Part shown: positions 10,101-17,056 of the stretch, in pieces
How the letters are laid out: the number at the start of each line of letters is the position of its first letter
How positions within the stretch are numbered: the first letter of the stretch is position 1
Assembly (NCBI GenBank): GCA_002731275.1
Contig: PCBK01000070.1
Location: 88,814-152,813 of the forward strand
Length of the DNA stretch: 64,000 nt
Source of the DNA: Deltaproteobacteria bacterium
GTDB lineage: Bacteria > Myxococcota_C > UBA6777
Direction: 5' to 3'
Made by a program: the position numbers and the translations under genes
The notes under the pieces: model-generated
The model's database searches: none
What the model was told of the DNA's origin: nothing
Seen by the model: the letters and a program-made list of their open reading frames with translations, nothing else

Positions 10101-10930
10101 GGATTCAAAAACTCACCAAGCCGGAAGTGTACTCCGTCTCACCCAATGTTATCTCCACGACAGCTACGAATGTTCAGCTGAATTTGTACGTCAGAGGAGC
10201 GACCACAAGTAGCAAGCTATACGTGGGGAATACGCAAGTGCAAGCGACCTTTACTCCTGTCACATTAAGTGTTTATACAGGGCGTTTTCGAGCGAATCTC
10301 AACCCCTCCACGCTCGCTGTTTCAGGCGATTATATCCCCATTGTGATCGAAAATATAGACGGTTCAAAGAGCCAACCATTTGTTATTGCGACGACTGCTT
10401 CAGCGTTTCGTGTGAGCTATGTGTCTCCCTCACAGATGAATATCGGAGCGACGATCTCGCAGATTACAGTGCGTGGGAGTGGGTTCTCAAGCGCGGCGGT
10501 TGTATACCTCGACGGTCAGGCCGTCCCGACTCTTTACTCTTCGTCTTCCTATCTACGCGTGACGCCAGATCTCGGGAAGCTCAATCCCGATGTGTACCAT
10601 TATGTCGAGGTCAGAGATGGTCAGAAGCGGAGCAACACGGGCATTTTCCGGATCAATCGCGGACCATTGGTGCGGAATATCACGCCACCTGTGTTGTATG
10701 TTGGGGGAAATGGGCTGCTAAAGATGCAATTGCTGTACAGCGTGACAGGAGGGACGCTGGAGATCTTTGGGAAGTCTTTTCCTTTGTTTGGCTCAAGTGT
10801 GGTCAACGTATCTCTCGCGAGCGAATTACTGACCGCGAAGCCGGGGCTGCAAACGTTCCAATTTACCTTCCCTAACGGTCAGAAGAGCAGCACAGGCGCG
10901 ATACACATTGCGCCTGCGAAGACGCCTTGA
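7136..10930 (+). CDS. Large surface lipoprotein with PKD and about 11 IPT/TIG-like modules
   Basis: The start ATG follows AAAGGAGAGG. The signal peptide ends in the lipobox-like SVLWAC (Cys near residue 24), so the product is probably lipid-anchored. A short Cys-rich segment (CKSGKECAIGQRCMEDRC) follows. Two PKD/REJ-like modules lie at about 56-148 and 150-237 (PVARAGADLRVKKG, PVANAGGDQLVLPG, each with SSDVDLDSLTFSW-type cores). About eleven IPT/TIG-like Ig folds of 85-100 residues fill 245-1255; typical cores are LHGRDFLQGAKVYFD, LSGTGFVVGAKVYF and VRGSGFSSAAVVYLDG. The arrangement suits an extended adhesive or scaffolding stalk on the cell surface (inference). No enzymatic domain is visible. 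At 1264 residues it is a single gene with its own upstream spacer. Confidence 0.88.
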   Translation: MSALWKRIVWIGALFSSLSVLWACGIGVTVCKSGKECAIGQRCMEDRCQVPPIEGNQTPVARAGADLRVKKGERVRLDASTSSDVDLDSLTFSWAFVEKPKDSKTALENAKSVQASFIADVPGKYIIRLTVKDGPGAADDDEVTVIVNRPPVANAGGDQLVLPGAVVTLKGSDSQDPDDDPMTFSWSLEKRPVGSVAKLNNAAGEISSFTVDQPGLYIIQLKVSDGFDETTDSLQVQVADPAQLNPQLQALEPFRAPTRSRAVVTLHGRDFLQGAKVYFDEKSLTVDYRSSKRLIVSLDLTSAKVGGHPIKVENPGGKETKALVFQVDDIPVPILTALSPAKGTAGQTADVTLSGTGFVVGAKVYFRDKVIPSTYVNTNKITTKLSLVGLTAGTYEIFVENDPSKRSKAKLFEVQALPPKPRIYKHIFTPGSTIGSIDNVYESLRLTCYGLTKDMQLFIDEKPYKGKIEIQIDNPSNGVGTIILRSFSTKGYTKGHKSFLIKNVGAGQVVESPVYRIRFTNPHEPRMSYLRFDNSSRGATGLDYKVLELRGSNFKAGIEVYFDGKQYTGKIERTGTSSIKIQPYSTKGLKEGAHSVYLLNVIDGKKYKSNIYQYTLQDGRVPLIQSVTTSNGALFTNRTYTYLRIYGLYFQPDATVLFDGVPYKGTVQIDQGRQIFLYQFFTQSFQPGSHTVTVRNVIGGKTYTSKVYTLNMSDGSKPKIKYVRFSPSSQLYEGEVYQATITVDNALTGAKVLVDGVEYPGTVQSAQTVILIPQFSTKGMTVGTHVFQVRNVINGTFFDSNPYQFSIRRRQPPRLYSLTPATISTKQITTVQIRGSFFSATSKVFIGTTALKATFVSSSTLSIQVEPTVIGEGVHRLYVQNVDGQKSNELTLSVLPNLGPLLWGISPASFVVSGNGALGSQQLQLYGYQIQTGAQVYFGTQLIGTVHSPSSQTTPARASISTQFFTKTEVAAISVKNPDGKITNTSELWIQKLTKPEVYSVSPNVISTTATNVQLNLYVRGATTSSKLYVGNTQVQATFTPVTLSVYTGRFRANLNPSTLAVSGDYIPIVIENIDGSKSQPFVIATTASAFRVSYVSPSQMNIGATISQITVRGSGFSSAAVVYLDGQAVPTLYSSSSYLRVTPDLGKLNPDVYHYVEVRDGQKRSNTGIFRINRGPLVRNITPPVLYVGGNGLLKMQLLYSVTGGTLEIFGKSFPLFGSSVVNVSLASELLTAKPGLQTFQFTFPNGQKSSTGAIHIAPAKTP

Positions 10931-10938
10931 TCGGTGGT

Positions 10939-11451
10939 CTAGCGCTTTGAGAAGGACGTCTTTTTTCGTCTGACGCGAATATATGGACGCTCTGCAGAGA
11001 GATTGTGGTCTTGGGTGGGGGGGTGTGGGGAGCGTGTGGGGTACTCTTGTGGGAGGGGGGAAGTTGGGAGCGAAGTCTGCATCCCAAATCTCCGAAACAG
11101 TGTGTCAATGCATTGAGAATAGATCTCTTCTTGTGTGGGTGAGAGTGTCTGTTGACGTCTTGTTGCTTCGAGTGGTAGGAGCTTTTGCAAGAGAGATTTG
11201 CACTCGTGTAACAATGCGACTTGTGCTTCAGGCCAGAGCGGAGAGTGGATGTCGACTTCTTGTGTTTGTGGTGTGTTGTAGGTTGGAGGGGGTGTCGGTG
11301 GGGCGTGGGGTTTCTCTTCTTGAAAGTAATGATCCAAAACGGCTTTGAGCTCTCGCTTTCGCTGTGCCTCTTGTGGAGTAAGAGATGTGCTGCTTTTAGA
11401 CAGAGCATCGAGCCTTTGGTATTCTTTCACTAGCCTGATAAGCCGTTCCAT
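10939..11451 (-). CDS. Small coiled-coil protein, paralogue of the gene at 11734-12462
   Basis: ATG at 11451 has AAGGA 6 nt upstream on the minus strand. The 170-residue product starts with a helical module (LVKEYQRLDALSKSSTSLTP, then RELKAVLDHYFQEEKP). After a Pro/Thr linker it repeats a related module (LLPLEATRRQQTLSPTQEE, then DTLFRRF). The C-terminus is Pro/Ser-rich and then basic. Both modules match those in the neighbouring gene. Helical leaders of this type, with EYxxL(E/D)xxR, occur in some myxobacterial regulatory proteins ahead of PilZ-like domains (from memory), but no PilZ motif is visible here. Function unknown. It is convergent with the PKD/TIG gene, 8 bp away. Confidence 0.72.
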   Translation of the reverse strand: MERLIRLVKEYQRLDALSKSSTSLTPQEAQRKRELKAVLDHYFQEEKPHAPPTPPPTYNTPQTQEVDIHSPLWPEAQVALLHECKSLLQKLLPLEATRRQQTLSPTQEEIYSQCIDTLFRRFGMQTSLPTSPLPQEYPTRSPHPPTQDHNLSAERPYIRVRRKKTSFSKR

Positions 11452-11733
11452 GGCGCGTCCTTGTTGCCTTAAATATATTGTTGGTAGTGTGTTGTTATAT
11501 ACAGACTTTTTTCACAAAACTCAACAGCTTTTGTACAAGGAGGGGGGATGTAGCTTCTTTCATGAGGGGACCATTTGGGCCGTTGGATGAGAAAAAAACG
11601 AGAAATGAAACGCGCTTTTCTTCCTTCAATGATTCGATGACTTTCTCATCGAGTGCGCTTGTAGGTGTAATAGTGCGTTGCTTTATCCTATATGTCCGAT
11701 TTTGATGTGGTGTGTATTTGGCGAACGAGGCGT

Positions 11734-12462
11734 TTAGTGGTTGGTCGAGAGCTTCTTTTTTGGTTTTTGCTCGGAGTTGTTGGGGGACTCATGTGAAGTA
11801 CCACCGGATGCTGGGAGCTCTAGAGACTCTGGGGGGTGAAAGTACTCATCGGACATCGTATCAACGTCGTATCCTGGAGAGTGTTCTTGCCATGGAGAGG
11901 ATGTGTCTTCCTCTACACTCGAATAGGCCGAGACGGAGTCTGTCGATGAGGTGGAGAACTCTGGAGGGAGGTGGAATCCTTGTGTTGTGCGAAGGGTTTG
12001 CTTGAGGTGCGAATCGTTTGGTGGGGATTGACTGTGACGTTGTGCTGCTTCCCATTGTGGAGAGGACTGGTGAGGGGAGATCTGCTGTTTTGAGAGAGAA
12101 GCGAGTGAAGAGGGATACCACGAAAAGACTTCATCCATCAGCTCTGTAAAGCGAGTGTTTTCTGAAGGTGCAAGACCCCTCAGACGTCTTGATTGTTCGA
12201 GGATAAAGAGTTCTTGTAGTGCAAATCTTTGCCGTGGACTTGCCTTTGCCCCCCATGTTGGAGATGGTTCTTTGGATTTTGTATATGATTGTGATTGTGG
12301 AGGAGTGAGAGGCGCTGGTTTTTCGCCTTGTTGGAAGTGCCGATCCAATGTGTCTCTAAGATCCTTGTATCGGAAGTCTTCGTGTTTATTGAGCCTCCCA
12401 TTGAGCTTTCGCTTCTCTTCAAGTCTTCGGTATTCGTTTAACATTTCAAGAAGCTTTCTCAT
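11734..12462 (-). CDS. Coiled-coil protein with duplicated module, paralogue of the gene at 10939-11451
   Basis: The start at 12462 is well supported by AAGGAG 6 nt upstream on the minus strand. Residues 1-45 (MLNEYRRLEEKRKLNGRLNK, then KDLRDTLDRHFQQGEKP) parallel the N-terminus of the paralogue. A second copy (LFILEQSRRLRGLAPSENTR, then ELMDEVFSWY) follows at about 82-118. The remaining 120 residues are Ser/Pro/Gln-rich, probably disordered, and end in a basic KPKKKLSTNH tail. I recognise no catalytic domain. The 282-bp gap between the paralogues holds no gene. Confidence 0.72.
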   Translation of the reverse strand: MRKLLEMLNEYRRLEEKRKLNGRLNKHEDFRYKDLRDTLDRHFQQGEKPAPLTPPQSQSYTKSKEPSPTWGAKASPRQRFALQELFILEQSRRLRGLAPSENTRFTELMDEVFSWYPSSLASLSKQQISPHQSSPQWEAAQRHSQSPPNDSHLKQTLRTTQGFHLPPEFSTSSTDSVSAYSSVEEDTSSPWQEHSPGYDVDTMSDEYFHPPESLELPASGGTSHESPNNSEQKPKKKLSTNH

Positions 12463-12701
12463 GCCATCTCCTTAGCATATACCAGATCCATGTATGGTGT
12501 TGTCCTTTGTGTTCCTTCACTTGGACAGTCGTGACAGGTGCAGTCGTTCCTAAAAGCACAAAATATGCCACCTACAAGAGAATGCTCTTTTCCCTTGAAA
12601 TCCCCTTTGTACGTAAATGGTTGGGGGAAGGTTGCGGGCGCTTTTTGTGACATTGTACTCTATGAGGTGTTGTATTCAGTCACGGATCGCGGACTTTTCG
12701 A

Positions 12702-12717
12702 GTCATCGATCGATGAC
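12702..12717. promoter_or_regulatory. Perfect 16-bp palindrome, candidate operator
   Basis: GTCATCGATCGATGAC reads identically on both strands. It is about 240 bp upstream of the minus-strand gene ending at 11734, within non-coding DNA. Its size and symmetry suit a dimeric regulator; the regulator is not known. Confidence 0.35.
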
Positions 12718-12975
12718 CCGACACCATACAGAAATGTGTCCCTAGATCAAGGTGTATTTTTTGTGCCTTTTGGATTCGTACATATTTTGTACAGGCTGGA
12801 CAGGGGGTGTGTCAATCTTGGACAGCCTCTGAGACACGATGGTGTCGGTATATGCTGGGATACGTTTTCTTTTCGCAGGTTTTCATTTGATGGACGTTGT
12901 TGGCATGAATTGTGTTGTAGGGGGGAGAGTGTGATTCAAAGGGTGTGAGGCGTTTTTTGAGTCATTTGTCATCAA

Positions 12976-13045
12976 TGTGAGGCTCGCAGTGGTGTATGTT
13001 TCGATGTTTTGTACAATCTCCTTTTTGTTGTCTGCGAGCCTCACA
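12976..13045. repeat. 14-bp inverted repeat with 42-bp loop beside the helicase gene
   Basis: TGTGAGGCTCGCAG (12976-12989) pairs exactly with CTGCGAGCCTCACA (13032-13045). On the plus strand the second arm runs into a T-tract, so it could act as a long-loop terminator in that direction, yet no plus-strand gene ends nearby. The helicase stop lies 7 bp beyond the right arm, so for that transcript it would be a 3' hairpin without a U-tract. Thirteen bases of the right arm recur inside the helicase gene at 15165-15177. Confidence 0.45.
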
Positions 13046-13051
13046 TTTTTT

Positions 13052-15541
13052 TCACAGCAGGGGGGCTATTTTTTTGATCCCAATATCCCCAAAATCAACA
13101 GTTAATCTGACATGGTGGTTGATCTCTGTGACTTCGATGATTTTTCCTTGCCCAAAGGTTGGGTGCTCAAACGAAGATCCCGGTGTGTATGGAGGTTCTT
13201 CTGGAAGCGGTGGAGTCTCAGCGCTGCTTGGAGTGGGTTGTGTTGTGGCGGTGTCTGGTGGGTGAATGACGAACATGTCGAGGTCGGGGTAATCTTCATC
13301 AGTGGAGGTGGAGGAGGTCGAGGAGAAGATCTCCCAAAGCTCAGCGTGCTCGGGATTGAGACCGAGCTGTTGTGTCAGTTCGCGTTGTTGTGCGGCGTCA
13401 AAGAGCATTTGGACTTGTTTGGCGACCCATGCTTTTTGCGCGTCAGGGGCGTCCCACCAGAAGGTGAGGTATCGTTCGAGGTTGAGATGTTGTGCGTATT
13501 GTGCGAGGGCGAGGGCGTCTTGTGTTGTCCAATCTTCGGGAGTGCGATGAAGGGCTATCTGGACTTTATCGACAGCTTGCAAAATCTCTTCGTGGTTTGC
13601 TTCTTTTAAAAATCTTGATATTTCGGTTGTTTGGTGTGTGTAGAGGTGCAACTCTTTCTTGGCGCGTGTAAGGGCGACATAGAAGAGACGTCTTTCCTCT
13701 TCGAGGTTCTCGATATTGCCACTAAATGGGATAATGCCTTCGTTGCAGTCGGGGATCAAGACGATTGGCCATTCGAGTCCTTTGGCGCGGAAGGTGGTCA
13801 TGATCGAGAGCATGTCTTGTCGTTGTCTCGGGCTCTTTTGTGCGTTGTGTTTCTTGAAGGAGATGTGCTCGATATGTTCGAGCAGGTCTGCACATGTTCC
13901 TTTCTCTTTGGCGTACTCGATAAATGCGAGGACGTTTTGTACGCGTCCCTCTCCTGTCTCTGGAAATCCACTTGATTTACGTAGGTATCGGTTGTACCGA
14001 AGCTCATCTTCGAGTTGTTCGAGGACCCAACTCGCTTTGCGCGTAAGGTAGACGGAGGAGAGCCACTGGATGACCGCCGCGAGATCATCCATTCTGTGAG
14101 CGACACGGGAGCTCGCGTCCATCCCCCCAAGTCGCAGTGAGCGGGTGATGGTGCAGTTTTCTTGGAACACACGCATGATGACATTATCTGCAATCTCGGC
14201 TGATATATAGCGGCTTGGTCGGTTGTACACGCGACGCCATACCCTCCTGAGTGTGGAGATGTCTTCATCGTCGAGTGGTTGTCTGCTGTCGAGTTTGTTG
14301 TTGATCTTGGCGATCTGAAGGTAGTACAGCAAGACCTGTATTTCGGGTCGTTGGTAAAAAGGGGGGTTTCCGATGACTTTGTAGGGGAGCTGTTTGTCGA
14401 TCAGGAGCTGTTCGATTTGTGGTGTTTGGGCGTAAAAGCGTACGAGGATCGAGATATCTTTGAGAGGCATGCCTCTCTTGTGAATCTTTTGGATCTCATC
14501 GACAAGCTCGGCAGCCATGTGCAGTGAGTCATCGCAAGTGTGCAGATATGTTTTTCCCGAAAATCCTTTGGTCAGGCTGAGCTGCTTGGGTTCTCGTTGG
14601 CTGTTGTGTTGGATCACTCTGTTGGCAAGGACGAGGTGGGAGGCTTTGCTGCGGAAATTGTCTCGGATGATATATTTTTGTGCGTTGTATCGTCGTTGGA
14701 AGCCAAGGATAAATTGTGGGGTGGCGCCGCGCCATTCGTAGATCGTTTGGTCATCGTCACCGATCACCATGAAGTTGCGATGACCTTGTGTGAGTAAATC
14801 GAGGATCTCTGATTGTGCGAGGTTGATGTCCTGGAACTCGTCGACGACGATGCTATGGTATTGGCCTTGAAAATCAGCGAGCAGCTCGGGAAAGCGACAG
14901 AGCAACTCCCAACCTGTCATCAACATATCGTCGAACGTGATCTGTTTTTGTTGGATACGTACAGTCTCAAACAGTCGGTAGAAGTCGAGATACCAACCGA
15001 GGGCAGAAGGTGCTTCGGCCTGTTGCGCGATCCCCTGGTATTGGACGGGGAGTTGGAGTTGTTCGAGATCTGCGTAGCGAAGGTTTCCTTTGCACGCGCC
15101 GACATAGCTCAGAAAATCTTCTCGGTCGAGGTTGTCGAGTTCTCGGATATAGGTTGTTTTTCGCCTGCGAGCCTCACGGATCGTCGCGTTGAGGATCATG
15201 TTGGCTTTGTTTTCGATGTTGTTTGGAGCTGCGTCGGAGAGGCCGAGCATTCCACGCGAGCAAGCTTGGCGCACGACTTGGAAACCAAGGGCATGGAGGG
15301 TTGATGTGCGTACACGTTCGCAGTGAGACCAGTTGCGCAAAAGATGCTTGATGTCGTTGACTGCGGCTTTACTAAAAGAGGTCGCGAGGATTTTGTGGGC
15401 GGGAAAAACCTTCTCTCTCACCAGTCGTTCGATACGGTGGACCATTGCGGTCGTTTTTCCTGAACCTGCGACGGCAAACACCAGGGCTGGACCGTAGTCA
15501 TGGGAGACGATAGATTGTTGTTCATCTGTGAGTTGGAGCAT
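13052..15541 (-). CDS. UvrD/PcrA/Rep-like superfamily 1 DNA helicase
   Basis: This is an ATP-driven 3'-5' helicase of the repair and replication-restart family. The open frame extends to 15733, but conserved sequence begins at ATG 15541 (MLQLTDEQQSIVSHDYGPAL, the Q motif), so that start is preferred although its ribosome binding site is weak. Motifs are AVAGSGKTT (Walker A, about 25), VVDEFQD (Walker B, about 232), GDDDQTIYEWRGA (motif III), TTFRAKGLEWPIV (motif V region) and RRLFYVALTRAKKEL (motif VI). The usual helicase wording in motif V is H-x-x-KGLE; here it is FRAKGLE. The last 50 residues (FEHPTFGQGKIIEV, LTVDFGDIGIKKI) form the Tudor/KOW-like tail that in PcrA contacts RNA polymerase. 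Length of about 829 is normal for the family. Confidence 0.92.
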   Translation of the reverse strand: MLQLTDEQQSIVSHDYGPALVFAVAGSGKTTAMVHRIERLVREKVFPAHKILATSFSKAAVNDIKHLLRNWSHCERVRTSTLHALGFQVVRQACSRGMLGLSDAAPNNIENKANMILNATIREARRRKTTYIRELDNLDREDFLSYVGACKGNLRYADLEQLQLPVQYQGIAQQAEAPSALGWYLDFYRLFETVRIQQKQITFDDMLMTGWELLCRFPELLADFQGQYHSIVVDEFQDINLAQSEILDLLTQGHRNFMVIGDDDQTIYEWRGATPQFILGFQRRYNAQKYIIRDNFRSKASHLVLANRVIQHNSQREPKQLSLTKGFSGKTYLHTCDDSLHMAAELVDEIQKIHKRGMPLKDISILVRFYAQTPQIEQLLIDKQLPYKVIGNPPFYQRPEIQVLLYYLQIAKINNKLDSRQPLDDEDISTLRRVWRRVYNRPSRYISAEIADNVIMRVFQENCTITRSLRLGGMDASSRVAHRMDDLAAVIQWLSSVYLTRKASWVLEQLEDELRYNRYLRKSSGFPETGEGRVQNVLAFIEYAKEKGTCADLLEHIEHISFKKHNAQKSPRQRQDMLSIMTTFRAKGLEWPIVLIPDCNEGIIPFSGNIENLEEERRLFYVALTRAKKELHLYTHQTTEISRFLKEANHEEILQAVDKVQIALHRTPEDWTTQDALALAQYAQHLNLERYLTFWWDAPDAQKAWVAKQVQMLFDAAQQRELTQQLGLNPEHAELWEIFSSTSSTSTDEDYPDLDMFVIHPPDTATTQPTPSSAETPPLPEEPPYTPGSSFEHPTFGQGKIIEVTEINHHVRLTVDFGDIGIKKIAPLL

Positions 15542-15827
15542 GCTTATACTACTCGTATCTGGATGGTCGGAGTGACCGCCTTTATTCAATGTTTGGATAG
15601 ATAGAAGATGTGGCCTGTCGGCGTATTGGCAAGGACGAATCGTATTCGTCTGGGATTTTGTTTGCCCTTTTGGTATCTTCTCCGTAGGGAGAACTCTCTC
15701 AATCATACGCAAAAATGTTCGCGTTTCAAGCACAATTCGGCCTTGACAGGGACACGCAAAAGATGATGCACTGTGGCCCTGTCGGTTTTTGATACAGTTT
15801 GTCGGTGATGTTTACAAGGAGAGATTG

Positions 15828-16298
15828 ATGCATCTCATCGAAAAAAAACTCGAAGAACTCGGAATTTCACTCCCTGAGCCTGCTGCTGCTGTTGCCAATT
15901 ATGTGCCTTTTCAACGTGTTGGTGAGATCGTCTATGTCTCGGGACAATTGCCTTTCGGTCCGGATGGTTTGATGTTCCCTGGGATGGTCCCTTCGACGAT
16001 CTCCATCGAGGAGGCAAGGCAAGCAGCACGTCAATGTGGTGTCCAACTCCTCGCGCAGGCAAAAGCCGCCTGTGAAGGTGACTGGGAACGGCTTGTTCGG
16101 TGTGTGAAGATTGGTGGTTTTGTGCAGGCTGAGGCTAGCTTTACACAACATCCCCAGATCATCAACGGTGTCTCTGATTTGATGGTCGAAGTGCTTGGAG
16201 ATGCAGGAAGACATGCGCGTTTTGCTGTGGGGGCTTCCTCGCTTCCTCTTGGCGCCTGTGTCGAGATCGAAGCGATCTTTCATATCTTGCCAGCTTGA
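15828..16298 (+). CDS. RidA-family protein (YjgF/YER057c/UK114)
   Basis: RidA proteins hydrolyse reactive enamine/imine intermediates from amino-acid metabolism; several subfamilies have other or unknown roles. ATG 15828 follows AAGGAGAG (about 5 nt spacing); an in-frame upstream start at 15789 is not needed. The 156-residue product has the subfamily start LEELGISLPEPAAAVANYVP, then VYVSGQLPFGPDG and a long helix with EEARQAARQCGVQLLAQ. This matches the longer RidA subfamily whose members run about 150-160 residues. The canonical RidA arginine region is diverged (GRHARFAVGASSLPLGACVE), where an Arg remains. It is the first gene of a possible pair with the emfourin-like gene 61 bp downstream. 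Confidence 0.85.
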   Translation: MHLIEKKLEELGISLPEPAAAVANYVPFQRVGEIVYVSGQLPFGPDGLMFPGMVPSTISIEEARQAARQCGVQLLAQAKAACEGDWERLVRCVKIGGFVQAEASFTQHPQIINGVSDLMVEVLGDAGRHARFAVGASSLPLGACVEIEAIFHILPA

Positions 16299-16359
16299 GG
16301 ATAAGGCCACTTTTTGTTTTGTACTGCGGGGCACTCTGTCTCCGCGAAAGGTCTTTTTC

Positions 16360-16683
16360 ATGAAGATTACCATTGAGACTGAGGGAGGATTCGCCGGTCT
16401 TGCACCACCTCCCTTGACTGTACACCAACCCTCCGAGGAGATCGCACAAAAGATCCAACAACTCGAAGAGGGAATTGTCGCTCAAAAGGCTCACCTCGAC
16501 GCTGACGCAGAGGGACCATCCTTGATGGCCGATGGGATGATGTACACCATCACCATCGCAGATGGTGAGCGTACCACGACCTACCAGGTCGATGAAGGTC
16601 AATGCCCCTCCAAACTGCTCGAAATTCTCGACGAGATCAGAGAATATATCCTCGAACAACCCCAATCTTCCCCTTCCTCGTAA
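16360..16683 (+). CDS. Emfourin-like small protein (candidate inhibitor of M4 metalloproteases)
   Basis: ATG 16360 starts a 107-residue protein with the layout of the protealysin-inhibitor emfourin family: an N-terminal strand with GGFAG (MKITIETEGGFAGLAPPP), a middle helix (EEIAQKIQQLEEGI) and a C-terminal strand pair with GMMYTITIADGERTTTYQVD followed by a helix (SKLLEILDEIREYIL). Known emfourins inhibit protealysin-like M4 metalloproteases and are usually encoded beside one. No M4 protease (HExxH plus GxxNExxSD) is visible in this window. The assignment rests on motif order, not a search. There is no signal peptide, so it should be cytoplasmic. An AAAGG about 10 nt upstream is a weak ribosome binding site. 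Confidence 0.7.
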   Translation: MKITIETEGGFAGLAPPPLTVHQPSEEIAQKIQQLEEGIVAQKAHLDADAEGPSLMADGMMYTITIADGERTTTYQVDEGQCPSKLLEILDEIREYILEQPQSSPSS

Positions 16684-17056
16684 GACTTCTCTTGCAGCGT
16701 TGATTTTTTACAACACGAATATGCTGAAGTCCTTTTCGCTCTCTACAGGAGAGGGTGTGTTCTTGCGTGTGTTGTATTCTTTATTCTTCAATTTGATCAT
16801 GTTGAGATCGAGAATGTGAACGCATCTAGTTTTGATGTTTATATCCATCATTTATTGTTTGTGGATCGTTTGTTTGAAAAGTTTTTGTAAATGGTTGCCT
16901 GTCTGAATTTTTCGGTGTTTTGATTGTCTTGATATGTTTGGTTTTTGTTGTTCATAGTTGACATTGTTGCGAGGCGTTTTTAGCGTTTTGTACATCCTGT
17001 TCTGTGTTGAATTTTTTATTCATTCTGCATGAAGATGTTTTGGAGGATTGTCGATT
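16684..17056. other. AT-rich intergenic stretch upstream of the DUF4397 lipoprotein
   Basis: No coding sequence is seen. The stretch is T-rich on the plus strand and contains a short CTCTC-tacag-GAGAG hairpin (about 16739-16753), too weak to call a terminator. A possible promoter near its right end is listed separately. Confidence 0.55.
16958..16986 (+). promoter_or_regulatory. Possible sigma-70 promoter for the DUF4397 lipoprotein gene
   Basis: TTGACA (16958-16963) is a perfect -35 box, followed after 17 bp by TAGCGT, a poor -10 match. It lies about 70 bp before the start codon. The -10 weakness keeps confidence low. Confidence 0.35.

Larger units (their letters stand above)
12463..13051. 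other. Non-coding stretch with several palindromes
   Basis: No open frame here has a credible ribosome binding site or protein-like composition; the best, 12538-12948 (+), was rejected. The stretch carries a perfect 16-bp palindrome (12702-12717), a GTACA-TATTT-TGTAC dyad (12778-12792) and a 14-bp inverted repeat (12976-12989 with 13032-13045). It lies upstream of the small coiled-coil gene and downstream of the helicase gene, both on the minus strand. Confidence 0.6.

Noticed and set aside
12538..12948. 136-residue open frame in the 590-bp gap
   Set aside because: No ribosome binding site, unusual Cys/Trp/Phe composition, and it spans the palindromes.
15542..15733. 64-residue extension at the start of the helicase
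   Set aside because: The conserved Q motif begins at the internal ATG; the leader has no family similarity and covers the promoter region of the RidA-like gene.
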